This document shows positions 39,423 to 48,356 of a DNA stretch of 64,000 nucleotides, piece by piece; the stretch's first letter is position 1; each line of letters begins with the position of its first letter. The translations under genes and the position numbers were made by a program. Where the stretch lies: assembly GCA_013360745.1 (NCBI GenBank), contig JABWBA010000003.1, forward strand, positions 1 through 64,000. The letters are read 5' to 3'. Source of the DNA: Chthonomonadales bacterium (GTDB lineage: Bacteria > Armatimonadota > Chthonomonadetes > Chthonomonadales > CAJBBX01). The notes below the pieces were generated by a model, which saw only the letters and a list, made by a program, of their open reading frames with translations, did not search any database and was not told where the DNA came from.

Positions 39423-39467
39423 CTACGCCTCTGGCTTACAAATCCGTTACGGAACCCATCGATCCTA

Positions 39468-40460
39468 TCATCCGACATCGACGGGCCTAGCGGGCCCGCG
39501 AAGCCAGCGCTCTACGATCTGGGTCTCTCGTAATGTCGGTAACCTCAGATCCTCTACGGGATGTCCTCCGAGTGCGGCTTCAGGTATGAGACCGACGATC
39601 TCACCATCGCCCTCGGTCACGGTCCTACCCGATTCCAGCACTGCCGCATTTCGACGATGGATCATCCCCGCAATCTGTTCACGGACAACGGCGATCGGCG
39701 TCCGATCCGGACGGGTAAGGTTCAGAGAGACTTGCGCCGCACCCGCCGTTGGAAGCCAGAGCCCCAGCGCACGGACCCCATGGAGGCTCATCGTTGTTGT
39801 CCTCTCAGCTCGTACTGCTGCCGCTATCCATCGCGCATCCGACTCATTGCCCGAGGCGAGACCGATATTATAAGCGACCAACGGCCTGCGAGCCCCGACA
39901 ACGACGGCCCCGAGCGCTGGAGATGGCTCGCCCAGATCGGGCAGCATCCGGTGAAAGTCCGGTATCCCAGCCCCTCGAGATGTAGCCCCGACAGCCCGAC
40001 GGATCTCCGGCAAGGCGCTCGGCCTGTCTGCACTCGCGGCCGCTCCATAGAAATAGACACCCAGACCGATCTCGAACGCCAGAGACGCGGCTACCCGGCG
40101 GGCGAGTACGGCACATTCGCGTAGGGTGATCAGAGATATGGGCGTAAACGGCACGACATCGACGACCCCCATTCGTGGGTGCGCTCCCTGGTGCTGCCGC
40201 AGATCGAGAAGACATGCGGCGCGGCGGGCTGCCGCAAGAAGGGAATGGCCAACGGGCTCCGGCGAGCCCAGCAGGGTGAGCACCAACCGGTTGTGATCGC
40301 GATCCGAGGAGTAATCCGCGACGACCGAACCGGCATGTCCCATGGCTGCCGACACGATCTCCTCGACCAGATTCACCCGGCGCCCTTCGCTGATGTTGAC
40401 CGCGCATTGAACGATCGGGCCTCGCGCATCCAGGAGGGGTTGTCCAGACAGTGGAATCAT
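39468..40460 (-). CDS. ftcD: Glutamate formiminotransferase (single domain)
   Basis: VQCAVNISEGRR, DRDHNRLVLTLLG, GAHPRMGVVDVVPFTP; no cyclodeaminase domain. Confidence 0.9.
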   Translation of the reverse strand: MIPLSGQPLLDARGPIVQCAVNISEGRRVNLVEEIVSAAMGHAGSVVADYSSDRDHNRLVLTLLGSPEPVGHSLLAAARRAACLLDLRQHQGAHPRMGVVDVVPFTPISLITLRECAVLARRVAASLAFEIGLGVYFYGAAASADRPSALPEIRRAVGATSRGAGIPDFHRMLPDLGEPSPALGAVVVGARRPLVAYNIGLASGNESDARWIAAAVRAERTTTMSLHGVRALGLWLPTAGAAQVSLNLTRPDRTPIAVVREQIAGMIHRRNAAVLESGRTVTEGDGEIVGLIPEAALGGHPVEDLRLPTLRETQIVERWLRGPARPVDVG

Positions 40461-41026
40461 GGATCTACGGAATCCATAGCCGACCGCACCTCGTCGGGCG
40501 AAGCCGCATCCTCCAGCGGCGGCAGATCAGCCAGATCCTCCAGAGCAAAGTAATGCAGGAAGTTTTGTGTTGTTCTATATAAGATCGGTCGGCCCGGTGC
40601 GGCCCTGCGTCCCGCCTCCTCGATCAGCTCGCGCTCGATCAAGGTCGTGAGAACCGACGCACATCCAACACCGCGAACGGCTTCAATCTCCGGCTGAGTT
40701 ATCGGCTGCCGATAGGCGATGATCGACAATGTCTCCAACGCTGGCCGGGAGAGTTTGCCACGCTGACGAGCCAGGAGTCGACCGATGATCACAGAATACG
40801 CCGGCCTTGTGGCCAACTGATAACCGCCCGCGATGCTCAGAATCTGAAGGCTCGACCCTGACGAATCGAGGCGTGTTTGGAGATCCCCAACGGCCGCGAT
40901 GAGTTCCTCCTCCGAGCAGAGAAGAGCCCTGCTGAGAGCCTCGATCGATAGAGGCTCCGATCCTACGAACAGCAGGGCCTCCAGAGACGCAGCACGATCC
41001 AGCGGGTTATCGCTTTCGAGGCTCAA
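40457..41026 (-). CDS. scpB: Segregation and condensation protein B
   Basis: ALLFVGSEPLSIEALSRAL; LSRPALETLSIIAYRQPITQPEIEAVRGV. Confidence 0.96.
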   Translation of the reverse strand: MSLESDNPLDRAASLEALLFVGSEPLSIEALSRALLCSEEELIAAVGDLQTRLDSSGSSLQILSIAGGYQLATRPAYSVIIGRLLARQRGKLSRPALETLSIIAYRQPITQPEIEAVRGVGCASVLTTLIERELIEEAGRRAAPGRPILYRTTQNFLHYFALEDLADLPPLEDAASPDEVRSAMDSVDP

Positions 41027-41856
41027 GCGCCAACACCGGATGCTTTAGAGACCGTCGACCGGAGAGGAGGATCGGAGATCGATTCCGCGGCAGCGGCCGG
41101 ATCGCCTCCTCCATCCGTTCGCGCAACGAGCTGTATATCGCCGAAGGGACCCCGCTGAACCGCGTTGATCCGTCCGATACGGATGAGTTCCAGCATCGCA
41201 AGGAACGCAAGCACACAGTCGGCACGCGAGGTCTCGATGGAGAGAATAGACTCAAACGGCAGCCCCTCCGCGGCCCCGTGAACCGCCCGAAGAATCTCCG
41301 CCATCTTGACCCGAAGGCTCACGCGCCGCCTGGGCACGACAGCGGACACCGGCGCCTCCGGCACGCCAGCCGCGCTCAGGACGCTGAGAAACGCCCGATG
41401 TAGATCCCGACCGGTCAGCGAGCTTTGCTCCATGGGGAGGATGTAATCTCCGGCGATCTCAGTGGCGTTTCGAAAGTAGAGGGATGCGCGGAAGGCCTCC
41501 CAGTCGCGCAGAGTCTCTGCGGCCCCTGTGTACCGCTGATATTCGAGGAGTTGCGCCACAAGCGCTTCACGAGGGTCTACTTCGATCTCATCCTGGCGAG
41601 GCGGCGCGGGCAACAGCATCCGCGACTTGATCTCGACGAGAGTAGCGGCCATCACCAGATAGTCACCCGCGAGGACGAGATCCAGCGCCTGCCATTCGGC
41701 GAGCCGATCGAGATACTGACGGGTAATCTGTGCAATCGGTATATCGTAGATATCGACCTCGTTCTCCCTGATCAACTGCAGCAGCAGATCCAGAGGCCCT
41801 TCATAGACGGGCAGCCGAAACCGGGGCATATCGGTATGGGGCGTCGAAACCGTCAT
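41023..41856 (-). CDS. scpA: Segregation and condensation protein A
   Basis: YEGPLDLLLQLIRENEVDIYDIPIAQITRQYL; FLAMLELIRIGRINAVQ. Confidence 0.96.
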   Translation of the reverse strand: MTVSTPHTDMPRFRLPVYEGPLDLLLQLIRENEVDIYDIPIAQITRQYLDRLAEWQALDLVLAGDYLVMAATLVEIKSRMLLPAPPRQDEIEVDPREALVAQLLEYQRYTGAAETLRDWEAFRASLYFRNATEIAGDYILPMEQSSLTGRDLHRAFLSVLSAAGVPEAPVSAVVPRRRVSLRVKMAEILRAVHGAAEGLPFESILSIETSRADCVLAFLAMLELIRIGRINAVQRGPFGDIQLVARTDGGGDPAAAAESISDPPLRSTVSKASGVGA

Positions 41857-42557
41857 CGGCGCAGTCGTCCGGTCTTACCGTCCGTCGCCGGCTCTGCCCC
41901 GTGGCAGGGCTCCGGTACATGCGAGACATCGTTGACGAGGGCTAACGAAGCCCGCTGCGGACCATATTCCACCACGCTGAGCGAAGCGTTGTGCAATCGA
42001 AATCCGAGCATGGCCCGGGCTGGCACACCGAGCGCCTGACAGAAGAGAGCCCTGAGGCTTCCTCCATGCCCGACGACCAGGATCGTCTGTCCGGCGTGGC
42101 TCTTGACGATTTCGTCCATCGCTGAGGTCATCCGCTCCGCCACCTGTTCGAGCCGTTCGCCATTAGGCGGGCGCACCCGCCATGAATCCGACCGATAGGC
42201 TTCGTAAAGTTCACCTTCGCCCCGCGCTGCGATATCTTCGACAGTCAGGCCTTCCCAGTCGCCCAGCATCGTCTCGCGCAGCGCACGGAGCTGCCGCAGT
42301 GACGGTCGGTATGCGCCGGCAACGATCCGTGCGGTTTCTACAGCTCTGGAGAGATCGCTGGAATAGACGGCGTCGATCCGTTCCCCTTCGAGTCGATGGG
42401 CTAGCGCGGTCGCCTGCCGTATTCCCGCGGATGAGAGCGGGATATCGGAGGCGCCCTGCATCCGCCCGATCGCGTTCCATTCGGTCTCGCCGTGGCGCAC
42501 GATCAGCGCTCGGACACGCCGCTCGGGTCGCGGGCACGAAAGATCACACATCGCCAT
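41853..42557 (-). CDS. Histidine phosphatase family protein (phosphoglycerate-mutase-like)
   Basis: LIVRHGETEWNAIGRMQGASDIPLS; LVVGHGGSLRAL. Confidence 0.93.
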   Translation of the reverse strand: MAMCDLSCPRPERRVRALIVRHGETEWNAIGRMQGASDIPLSSAGIRQATALAHRLEGERIDAVYSSDLSRAVETARIVAGAYRPSLRQLRALRETMLGDWEGLTVEDIAARGEGELYEAYRSDSWRVRPPNGERLEQVAERMTSAMDEIVKSHAGQTILVVGHGGSLRALFCQALGVPARAMLGFRLHNASLSVVEYGPQRASLALVNDVSHVPEPCHGAEPATDGKTGRLRR

Positions 42558-43719
42558 CGCGGATAAATCCGATGGGATCCCCGTTTGGAGCGAGCCGCAC
42601 CTGTCCGAACCGGATCGTAGAGGTCATCGCATAAGAGTGTATCGCGGTCCTCAGGGTAATCTGCCGACGAGCCGAGTCCAGCCGTTCGAGGATTCCGAGC
42701 CCGAGCATTCGATCATCACCGTCATATAGACCGACCAGGAGCCCGTCGAGATTCGCGGCCAACGTTAGCGCGGTCTGGGAGATGCCGTAGAGCTGCATCG
42801 CCGCTGAGGCTAGATCATCACGATCGACGGCCCTGTCAGCGACGACACATAACCGATTCCGGACTGTTTCCGCATACCCAATGCCGCAGCCCAGCCTTCC
42901 GGACAGCTGGCGGAGCCCGGGAACCGGTACTGATCGACCAGAACCGATCCAGGTACCCCGCAGGGCCACATCATCCAGATGCCAGGTGCGCGGTTCTGCG
43001 CCCTCCAGAGCCTTGCCGAACTTCCAAGCACGGCGCTGCGCACGCATCGCCTGCGAACGGATGCGAACCGCCGGATCCGTCTGTACTATGTGCAGGCTCG
43101 GACGCCGGGCTGTCCGGAGCGTTCGCGCAAGCCATCCATAGGCGGCGTCAGCGGCCTGATCGGGTGTCTCCCCCCTTCGCGGCCGGATCATCAATACGAC
43201 TCGATCGGGATCAAGAGCGCTCAGCTTCGCCTCCTTCAATCGGACAGACCAGCGCGTATCGGCCATGCCGGTCGTATCGCACACGATCATTCGAGCGTCT
43301 CGGACTCTTGCTTCGTGGACGATGCGACACACCGCAGCAAGGTGCTCGACCTGCGCAAACTGCGGTGTCACGCTTCCTACGAATGCCGACGCCACAGCAC
43401 GAAGATCGCTAAGCCGCTGAAACGGATGCTCCGGCATCGCCAGAGAGACGCAGCCGGGCGGGCCGATTTCCGACTGCCCGACATCCGCATCAACCACGCC
43501 AACACGCATCCGCTCAGCCACGCCAACCTTAACTAACTCGGTGCAAAACGTTGTCTTCCCGGTATCGGATGCGCCGAGGATCAGAATCAGACCATGCCAT
43601 TCGCGTGACTCTCGCAAAACCGAGTTCCACTCTGGCTCCGGCCCTGTCGCCTCATCCAGCGTTGGACCATTGACGGATCGATCGTCGGTCGGTATGATGG
43701 TCGGAGCTTCACTAATCAT
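42544..43719 (-). CDS. Clp1/Grc3/Nol9-like P-loop polynucleotide kinase homologue
   Basis: Walker A GASDTGKTTFCTELV, VVDADVGQSEIGPPGCVSLA (Clp1_P-type motif), MIVCDTTGMADTR; start MISEAPTI at 43719. Confidence 0.75.
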   Translation of the reverse strand: MISEAPTIIPTDDRSVNGPTLDEATGPEPEWNSVLRESREWHGLILILGASDTGKTTFCTELVKVGVAERMRVGVVDADVGQSEIGPPGCVSLAMPEHPFQRLSDLRAVASAFVGSVTPQFAQVEHLAAVCRIVHEARVRDARMIVCDTTGMADTRWSVRLKEAKLSALDPDRVVLMIRPRRGETPDQAADAAYGWLARTLRTARRPSLHIVQTDPAVRIRSQAMRAQRRAWKFGKALEGAEPRTWHLDDVALRGTWIGSGRSVPVPGLRQLSGRLGCGIGYAETVRNRLCVVADRAVDRDDLASAAMQLYGISQTALTLAANLDGLLVGLYDGDDRMLGLGILERLDSARRQITLRTAIHSYAMTSTIRFGQVRLAPNGDPIGFIRDGDV

Positions 43720-43778
43720 GGGACTCCCACCCGGGAAGATCCGGCAGCGAGCGCCATGGACCAATGGAGACCGACGGT

Positions 43779-44288
43779 ATGACGCCTTCGTCGTGCAAAG
43801 CCCTGGCGGCCGCGTCCGGCTTGCTGGCGCTGAGCGCGCTACTGTATGTCACCGCAAAGGATACCCCGGCGCCGCCCCTGTCGCACGAGGTAACAACGGA
43901 GCTTCTCACCTCCGTCGCACGGTCTATACACGCTCGTGACGTGCCGTCGTTACTGTCAGTTACGACGAACAGCTCAGAGCTATTCGGCATGCGTCGGGAG
44001 CGAGCGGAGTTCGCGATTCGGCGAGCGATGCGCGAGGCGGCCGGCGCTCGGCTGGATCTGACCTGGCGCAACCTCGAGGTGCGCCCTTCGCCTTCGGGGG
44101 CTGGGATTGCGGAGTTCGATGCCGTCCTGAGCGAGATGATCGGACATACCCGGGCCGTATACCTCGAAACCCATGTCGTCTTGCGGTTGGTGAAGACGCC
44201 GATAACCCGCTGGTTTGGCCTCTGGACCGAGGAAGAATGGCGAATTGATAGTGCAAGCTCCGCGATGGACCTGTTGACTGGTGATTGA
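43779..44288 (+). CDS. Hypothetical secreted/membrane-anchored protein
   Basis: 170 aa ORF with N-terminal hydrophobic segment, overlapping the next gene (start 43764 also possible). Confidence 0.6.
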   Translation: MTPSSCKALAAASGLLALSALLYVTAKDTPAPPLSHEVTTELLTSVARSIHARDVPSLLSVTTNSSELFGMRRERAEFAIRRAMREAAGARLDLTWRNLEVRPSPSGAGIAEFDAVLSEMIGHTRAVYLETHVVLRLVKTPITRWFGLWTEEEWRIDSASSAMDLLTGD

Positions 44289-45120
44289 TCCGGTTCCTAT
44301 ACCTGTCTCGGCTGACCTGCATATCCACACACGACACTCGCATGACGCACAGGGTTCGTTGTCGGAGTGCTGCGAGGCGGCGATCTCGGCCGGGCTCGGC
44401 GTTATCGGCTTCACCGAGCATGTCGACTTCGATCCCGCAGATCCGGGGATCGGCTTCTTCAACTACGATGCTGTTCGATCCGCGATCGATGATGTCCGCA
44501 GGGCATACACAGGTCAGATCCGCATTCTCTTCGGCGTGGAGGTGGACTATCAAGAGTGGTTCACGGATCAAATCGAGGAGTTTCTCGCCCACCATCGGTT
44601 CGACTACGTCATCGGATCCGTCCACGCGATCGGGCAACAAGCGCTGATGACCGATGCGTATCTCGCGGAACGCGACCCGTTTCAAGCGGTGTCCGATTAC
44701 TTCGAGGCGGTAGCTCGGTCGGCCGAAAGCGGCCTATTCGATGTCATCGGCCACCTCGAATACAAACTGAGCCGTGGTGGGCATATCCGAGATCGGCTGG
44801 AGAACCGCGCTTACGAGACCGCGCTGGCGCGATGTGTGCAGCGCATCGTCGGTTCGGGCTCAATCCTTGAGATCAACACCGCAGGAGGCCGTCATACGGA
44901 CGAGTCGATATATCCCGGAGCCATAGCGCTCGGGCTATACCGGCGCTTCGGCGGCATCGCCGTCTGCCTCGGCTCGGACGCCCATTCGCCGGAACGCATT
45001 GGGTGGAGGTTGGTCGATGCCGCAGCAAGTGCGGACCATGCGGGTCTCATCGTCATCTCAGATCCCGAGCGAAGGAGCAGCGCCCTCTCCGCACCAAGGC
45101 GCCGGGCGAGCGCGTCCTGA
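44281..45120 (+). CDS. PHP-domain phosphoesterase (histidinol-phosphatase-like)
   Basis: SADLHIHTRHSHDAQGS, GFTEHVDF, FDVIGHLEY, LGSDAHSPERIG. Confidence 0.88.
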   Translation: MIDPVPIPVSADLHIHTRHSHDAQGSLSECCEAAISAGLGVIGFTEHVDFDPADPGIGFFNYDAVRSAIDDVRRAYTGQIRILFGVEVDYQEWFTDQIEEFLAHHRFDYVIGSVHAIGQQALMTDAYLAERDPFQAVSDYFEAVARSAESGLFDVIGHLEYKLSRGGHIRDRLENRAYETALARCVQRIVGSGSILEINTAGGRHTDESIYPGAIALGLYRRFGGIAVCLGSDAHSPERIGWRLVDAAASADHAGLIVISDPERRSSALSAPRRRASAS

Positions 45121-45140
45121 CGGCCGGATCCCTATCTGCC

Positions 45141-45170
45141 TTGACACACGACTGCGGGCCTGTCTATACT
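45141..45170 (+). promoter_or_regulatory. Sigma70-type promoter upstream of hrcA
   Basis: TTGACA (45141-45146)-N18-TATACT (45165-45170); predicted leader about 17 nt. Confidence 0.7.
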
Positions 45171-45193
45171 GAGCGTGAGACTGGATAGCACAG

Positions 45194-46264
45194 ATGGGTA
45201 TCGATCTAAACGCGCGCAGACGACGGATCCTCCAGGCGGTGGTGGATAGCTACATCGAGACGAGCGAGCCCGTCGGTTCGCAATGGCTGGCCGACCGCTA
45301 CGAGTTCGGCTGTCGAAGCGCCACCCTTCGCAACGACATGGCGGAGATGGCGGACTACGGCTATCTTTCGCAGCCGCATACGTCGGCCGGTCGGATCCCG
45401 ACAAGCGTGGGTTATCGGTTCTACGTCGATCATCTGATGCCCCCGATGATGCTCGAGTCCTCTCCGACATCGAGGACCGAGGCGGCGCTCTCGGATATTC
45501 GCGACGATGTGCACGGAATCGTCAAGGATGCGTGCCGCCTGTTGATGGAGCTAACCTCCTATCCTGCGGTGGCGTCGGCTCCGACAGGACGCCGCACCTC
45601 ATTGCACCATCTGATCCTTGCGCAGGCGGATTCCCGCCACGTCCTTCTGGTCGCGATCTTCAGCACGGGCCATACAGAGAGTCGCATAGTGGAGACCGCC
45701 GATGGCCTTACCCGTGCGACGCTGGTCGATCTGGCGGATCGATTGAATCACCATCTCGCGCAACGTACGCTGACCGAGATCATGTCGCTGGAGCACTTGC
45801 CGGCTTACGCACTGCCCCGCCAGTGGTTGAACCTCGCCGAGAGGCTTCTCGCAGCGGTCCGGCATTCGGCGGCTTCCATCGCAGACGGAGGATACCTCTT
45901 CGAAGGGCCTGAGCTGTTGTTACGCCAGCGGGAGTTTCAGAACACCGAACGAATGGAACAGGTCCTCTCTGTGTTGACGGAGAGCGAAGCGCTTGCCGAG
46001 GTATTCCTCCAGTTCGAGTGCGTCCACGTCGATCCGGTCGGCGCTGCGGATACGGTGCGTGTGGTGATCGGCGACGAACACCGCACCGGCGCCCTCGATC
46101 ACTGCAGTCTCGTTGCCCGACGCTATAATGCCGGACTCTCCAGCTGGGGTTATATCGGTGTTGTGGGTCCGACGCGCATGCAGTACAGCACGGCGATGTC
46201 GGCCGTTGAAATGACGGCGCGCGCGCTTTCGGCGGTACTCGCCCGAACTAGCCTTGCCGGGTAG
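45194..46264 (+). CDS. hrcA: Heat-inducible transcription repressor HrcA
   Basis: RRRILQAVVDSYIETSEPVGSQWLADRYEFGCRSATLRNDMAEM; VVGPTRMQYSTAMSAVE. Confidence 0.95.
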   Translation: MGIDLNARRRRILQAVVDSYIETSEPVGSQWLADRYEFGCRSATLRNDMAEMADYGYLSQPHTSAGRIPTSVGYRFYVDHLMPPMMLESSPTSRTEAALSDIRDDVHGIVKDACRLLMELTSYPAVASAPTGRRTSLHHLILAQADSRHVLLVAIFSTGHTESRIVETADGLTRATLVDLADRLNHHLAQRTLTEIMSLEHLPAYALPRQWLNLAERLLAAVRHSAASIADGGYLFEGPELLLRQREFQNTERMEQVLSVLTESEALAEVFLQFECVHVDPVGAADTVRVVIGDEHRTGALDHCSLVARRYNAGLSSWGYIGVVGPTRMQYSTAMSAVEMTARALSAVLARTSLAG

Positions 46265-46351
46265 CATCCTGTCCGATCCCCGGATTCGACCGAGGATGCG
46301 GCCGGACCGCTCCTCCTCGCCTATTCACGAACGGAGCTTCGGCATTACACT

Positions 46352-46918
46352 ATGAAGCGCAATAAGAACCAGAGCGAACACGACCCCAAGCAACAGGAAA
46401 CCCCCTCGACCGAAGAACCGACCGCGGAAGTCGAAGCGACTTCCGTCCCGGAGGTCTCGGCAACGGACGAGCATATCGCGGAGCTTGAGCGAGACCTGGC
46501 GACGGAACGGGATCAGCGCCTGCGCGTTCTGGCCGATTTCCAGAACTATCGTAGGCGAACCGACGAGCAGCGAGCCGAGATCGGTTCGCTGGCGATACAG
46601 GATTTCGTCGGCGGTCTCTTGCCGGTTATGGATAATCTCGAGCGCGCCATGGTCGCGTCCGCGGACAACGAAACGACGGGAGGCATCGTCGAGGGCGTAT
46701 CCCTGATCCATCGCCAGCTCATGGAACTCCTCCAGCGATACGGAGTCGCTCCGATCGAGGCGGTAGGCTGCGAGTTCGATCCGAACCTGCACGAAGCGGT
46801 TATGCGGGTGGATGCTGAGGATGTGCCCGACAACACGGTCATCGAGGAACTCGTTCGGGGGTACGCCATGGGCCCAAGGGTTATCCGCCCCTCGGTGGTC
46901 AAAGTCGCGAAGAGCTAG
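46352..46918 (+). CDS. grpE: Nucleotide exchange factor GrpE
   Basis: LADFQNYRRRTDEQ; LPVMDNLERAM; FDPNLHEAVMRV; VIRPSVVKVAKS. Confidence 0.95.
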   Translation: MKRNKNQSEHDPKQQETPSTEEPTAEVEATSVPEVSATDEHIAELERDLATERDQRLRVLADFQNYRRRTDEQRAEIGSLAIQDFVGGLLPVMDNLERAMVASADNETTGGIVEGVSLIHRQLMELLQRYGVAPIEAVGCEFDPNLHEAVMRVDAEDVPDNTVIEELVRGYAMGPRVIRPSVVKVAKS

Positions 46919-46919
46919 C

Positions 46920-48356
46920 ATGAGCCTCCGAGATCCTGCGTTCGGTACCGATGGCGTACGGGGGGTCGCCAATGAGACTCTGACGGCGCCTTTCGCCCTG
47001 CGGCTCGGCATCGCGGCAGCACACGTCCTGGCCGCTCATTCCGACTGCCGATCCGTCATCGTTGGACGTGACACCCGAGTATCGGGTGATATGCTGGAGG
47101 CGGCCCTCACGTCGGGCCTTGCCGCGTCTGGGCGCACGGTGATCAATGTCGGTGTGGCGCCGACGCCGGCGGTATCGCATATCGTCGTGCGGCTGGGGGC
47201 TGCCGCCGGTGCGGTGATCTCGGCATCCCACAATCCGTACGAGGACAACGGGATCAAGTTCATCGGCCCCGACGGTCGCAAGCTCCCGGATGCGATCGAA
47301 GCCGAAATCGCCGGAGCCCTCCCTGACGCTCTGGCTCTCGAACAGCCGACCGGCTCGGAGATCGGTCGCATTGTGGATACGGGCAACGGCGGTGCGTCCC
47401 TGCTCGACGGGCCGTCAGGCTCCGTCAGCGATGCCCGTCCGTTCAGCCACGATGTTGGAGGTCGAGCGCCGGTCCTCGGCTACATCGCGCACGTGGCCGC
47501 CACCGCCGGAGGTCCGCTCGACGGATTTCGGCTCGTGCTGGATTGCGCCAACGGCGCAACATCGGCTTACGCTCCTGCGCTGTTTGCGGATCTTGGCGCC
47601 GAGGTCCATGTGCTGCACGCATCGCCCGACGGCCTCAACATCAACAGGAACTGCGGATCCACCTCGCCGAAGGACATGCGACGCGCCGTTGCCGCCCTTG
47701 GCGCCGATGCCGGCCTGGCATTTGACGGTGATGGGGACCGGGTCCTACTCTGCGATGAGACCGGTTCCATGGTCGATGGCGATCAGATGCTCGCGATCTG
47801 CGCGCTCGGCATGCGCAATCGGGGCGAACTCACCGGGGACACGGTCATCGGCACGGTGATGAGCAACGCAGGCCTGGAGAGCTTCCTGCAGGACCACGGC
47901 ATGAGCCTCGTCCGAACCGACGTGGGCGACCGCTATGTGGCGGAGGCAATGGCCGAGACGGGGGCGGCTCTCGGCGGGGAACAATCGGGCCATGTGATCT
48001 TCGCGAACCTTACCCGCACCGGCGACGGGATGGTGACGGGGCTGCAGGTCCTCAGGGAGATGCGGAGCTCTGGCCGCAAGCTGAGCGAGCTGAAGGCGGC
48101 CATGCCGCTGTTCCCCCAGAAACTCCGCAGCGTTCGCCTCGTCGATCGACTCGGCTGGATGACGAACAGCGAGATCCAACGCGCCATCGCGGAAGCGCGT
48201 GCCGCGCTCGAACGCCCCGAATGGCTATCCGTCCGAGCATCCGGCACAGAGCCCGTTGTGCGGGTGATGGCCCAGGGCAGAGATGCGGCTCGCGTTGATG
48301 CGATCGTCGCACAGCTCTGTACGCTGATCGAAGCCCATGGAGGTACAGCAACATGA
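46920..48356 (+). CDS. glmM: Phosphoglucosamine mutase
   Basis: FGTDGVRGVANETLT, ISASHNPYEDNGIKF, AFDGDGDRVLL, VRASGTEPVVRVM; start MSLRDPAF at 46920. Confidence 0.94.
   Translation: MSLRDPAFGTDGVRGVANETLTAPFALRLGIAAAHVLAAHSDCRSVIVGRDTRVSGDMLEAALTSGLAASGRTVINVGVAPTPAVSHIVVRLGAAAGAVISASHNPYEDNGIKFIGPDGRKLPDAIEAEIAGALPDALALEQPTGSEIGRIVDTGNGGASLLDGPSGSVSDARPFSHDVGGRAPVLGYIAHVAATAGGPLDGFRLVLDCANGATSAYAPALFADLGAEVHVLHASPDGLNINRNCGSTSPKDMRRAVAALGADAGLAFDGDGDRVLLCDETGSMVDGDQMLAICALGMRNRGELTGDTVIGTVMSNAGLESFLQDHGMSLVRTDVGDRYVAEAMAETGAALGGEQSGHVIFANLTRTGDGMVTGLQVLREMRSSGRKLSELKAAMPLFPQKLRSVRLVDRLGWMTNSEIQRAIAEARAALERPEWLSVRASGTEPVVRVMAQGRDAARVDAIVAQLCTLIEAHGGTAT

Noticed and set aside
45121-45193. 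CIRCE operator upstream of hrcA
   Set aside because: Only one weak half-site (ATAGCACAG) and no partner arm at the right spacing.
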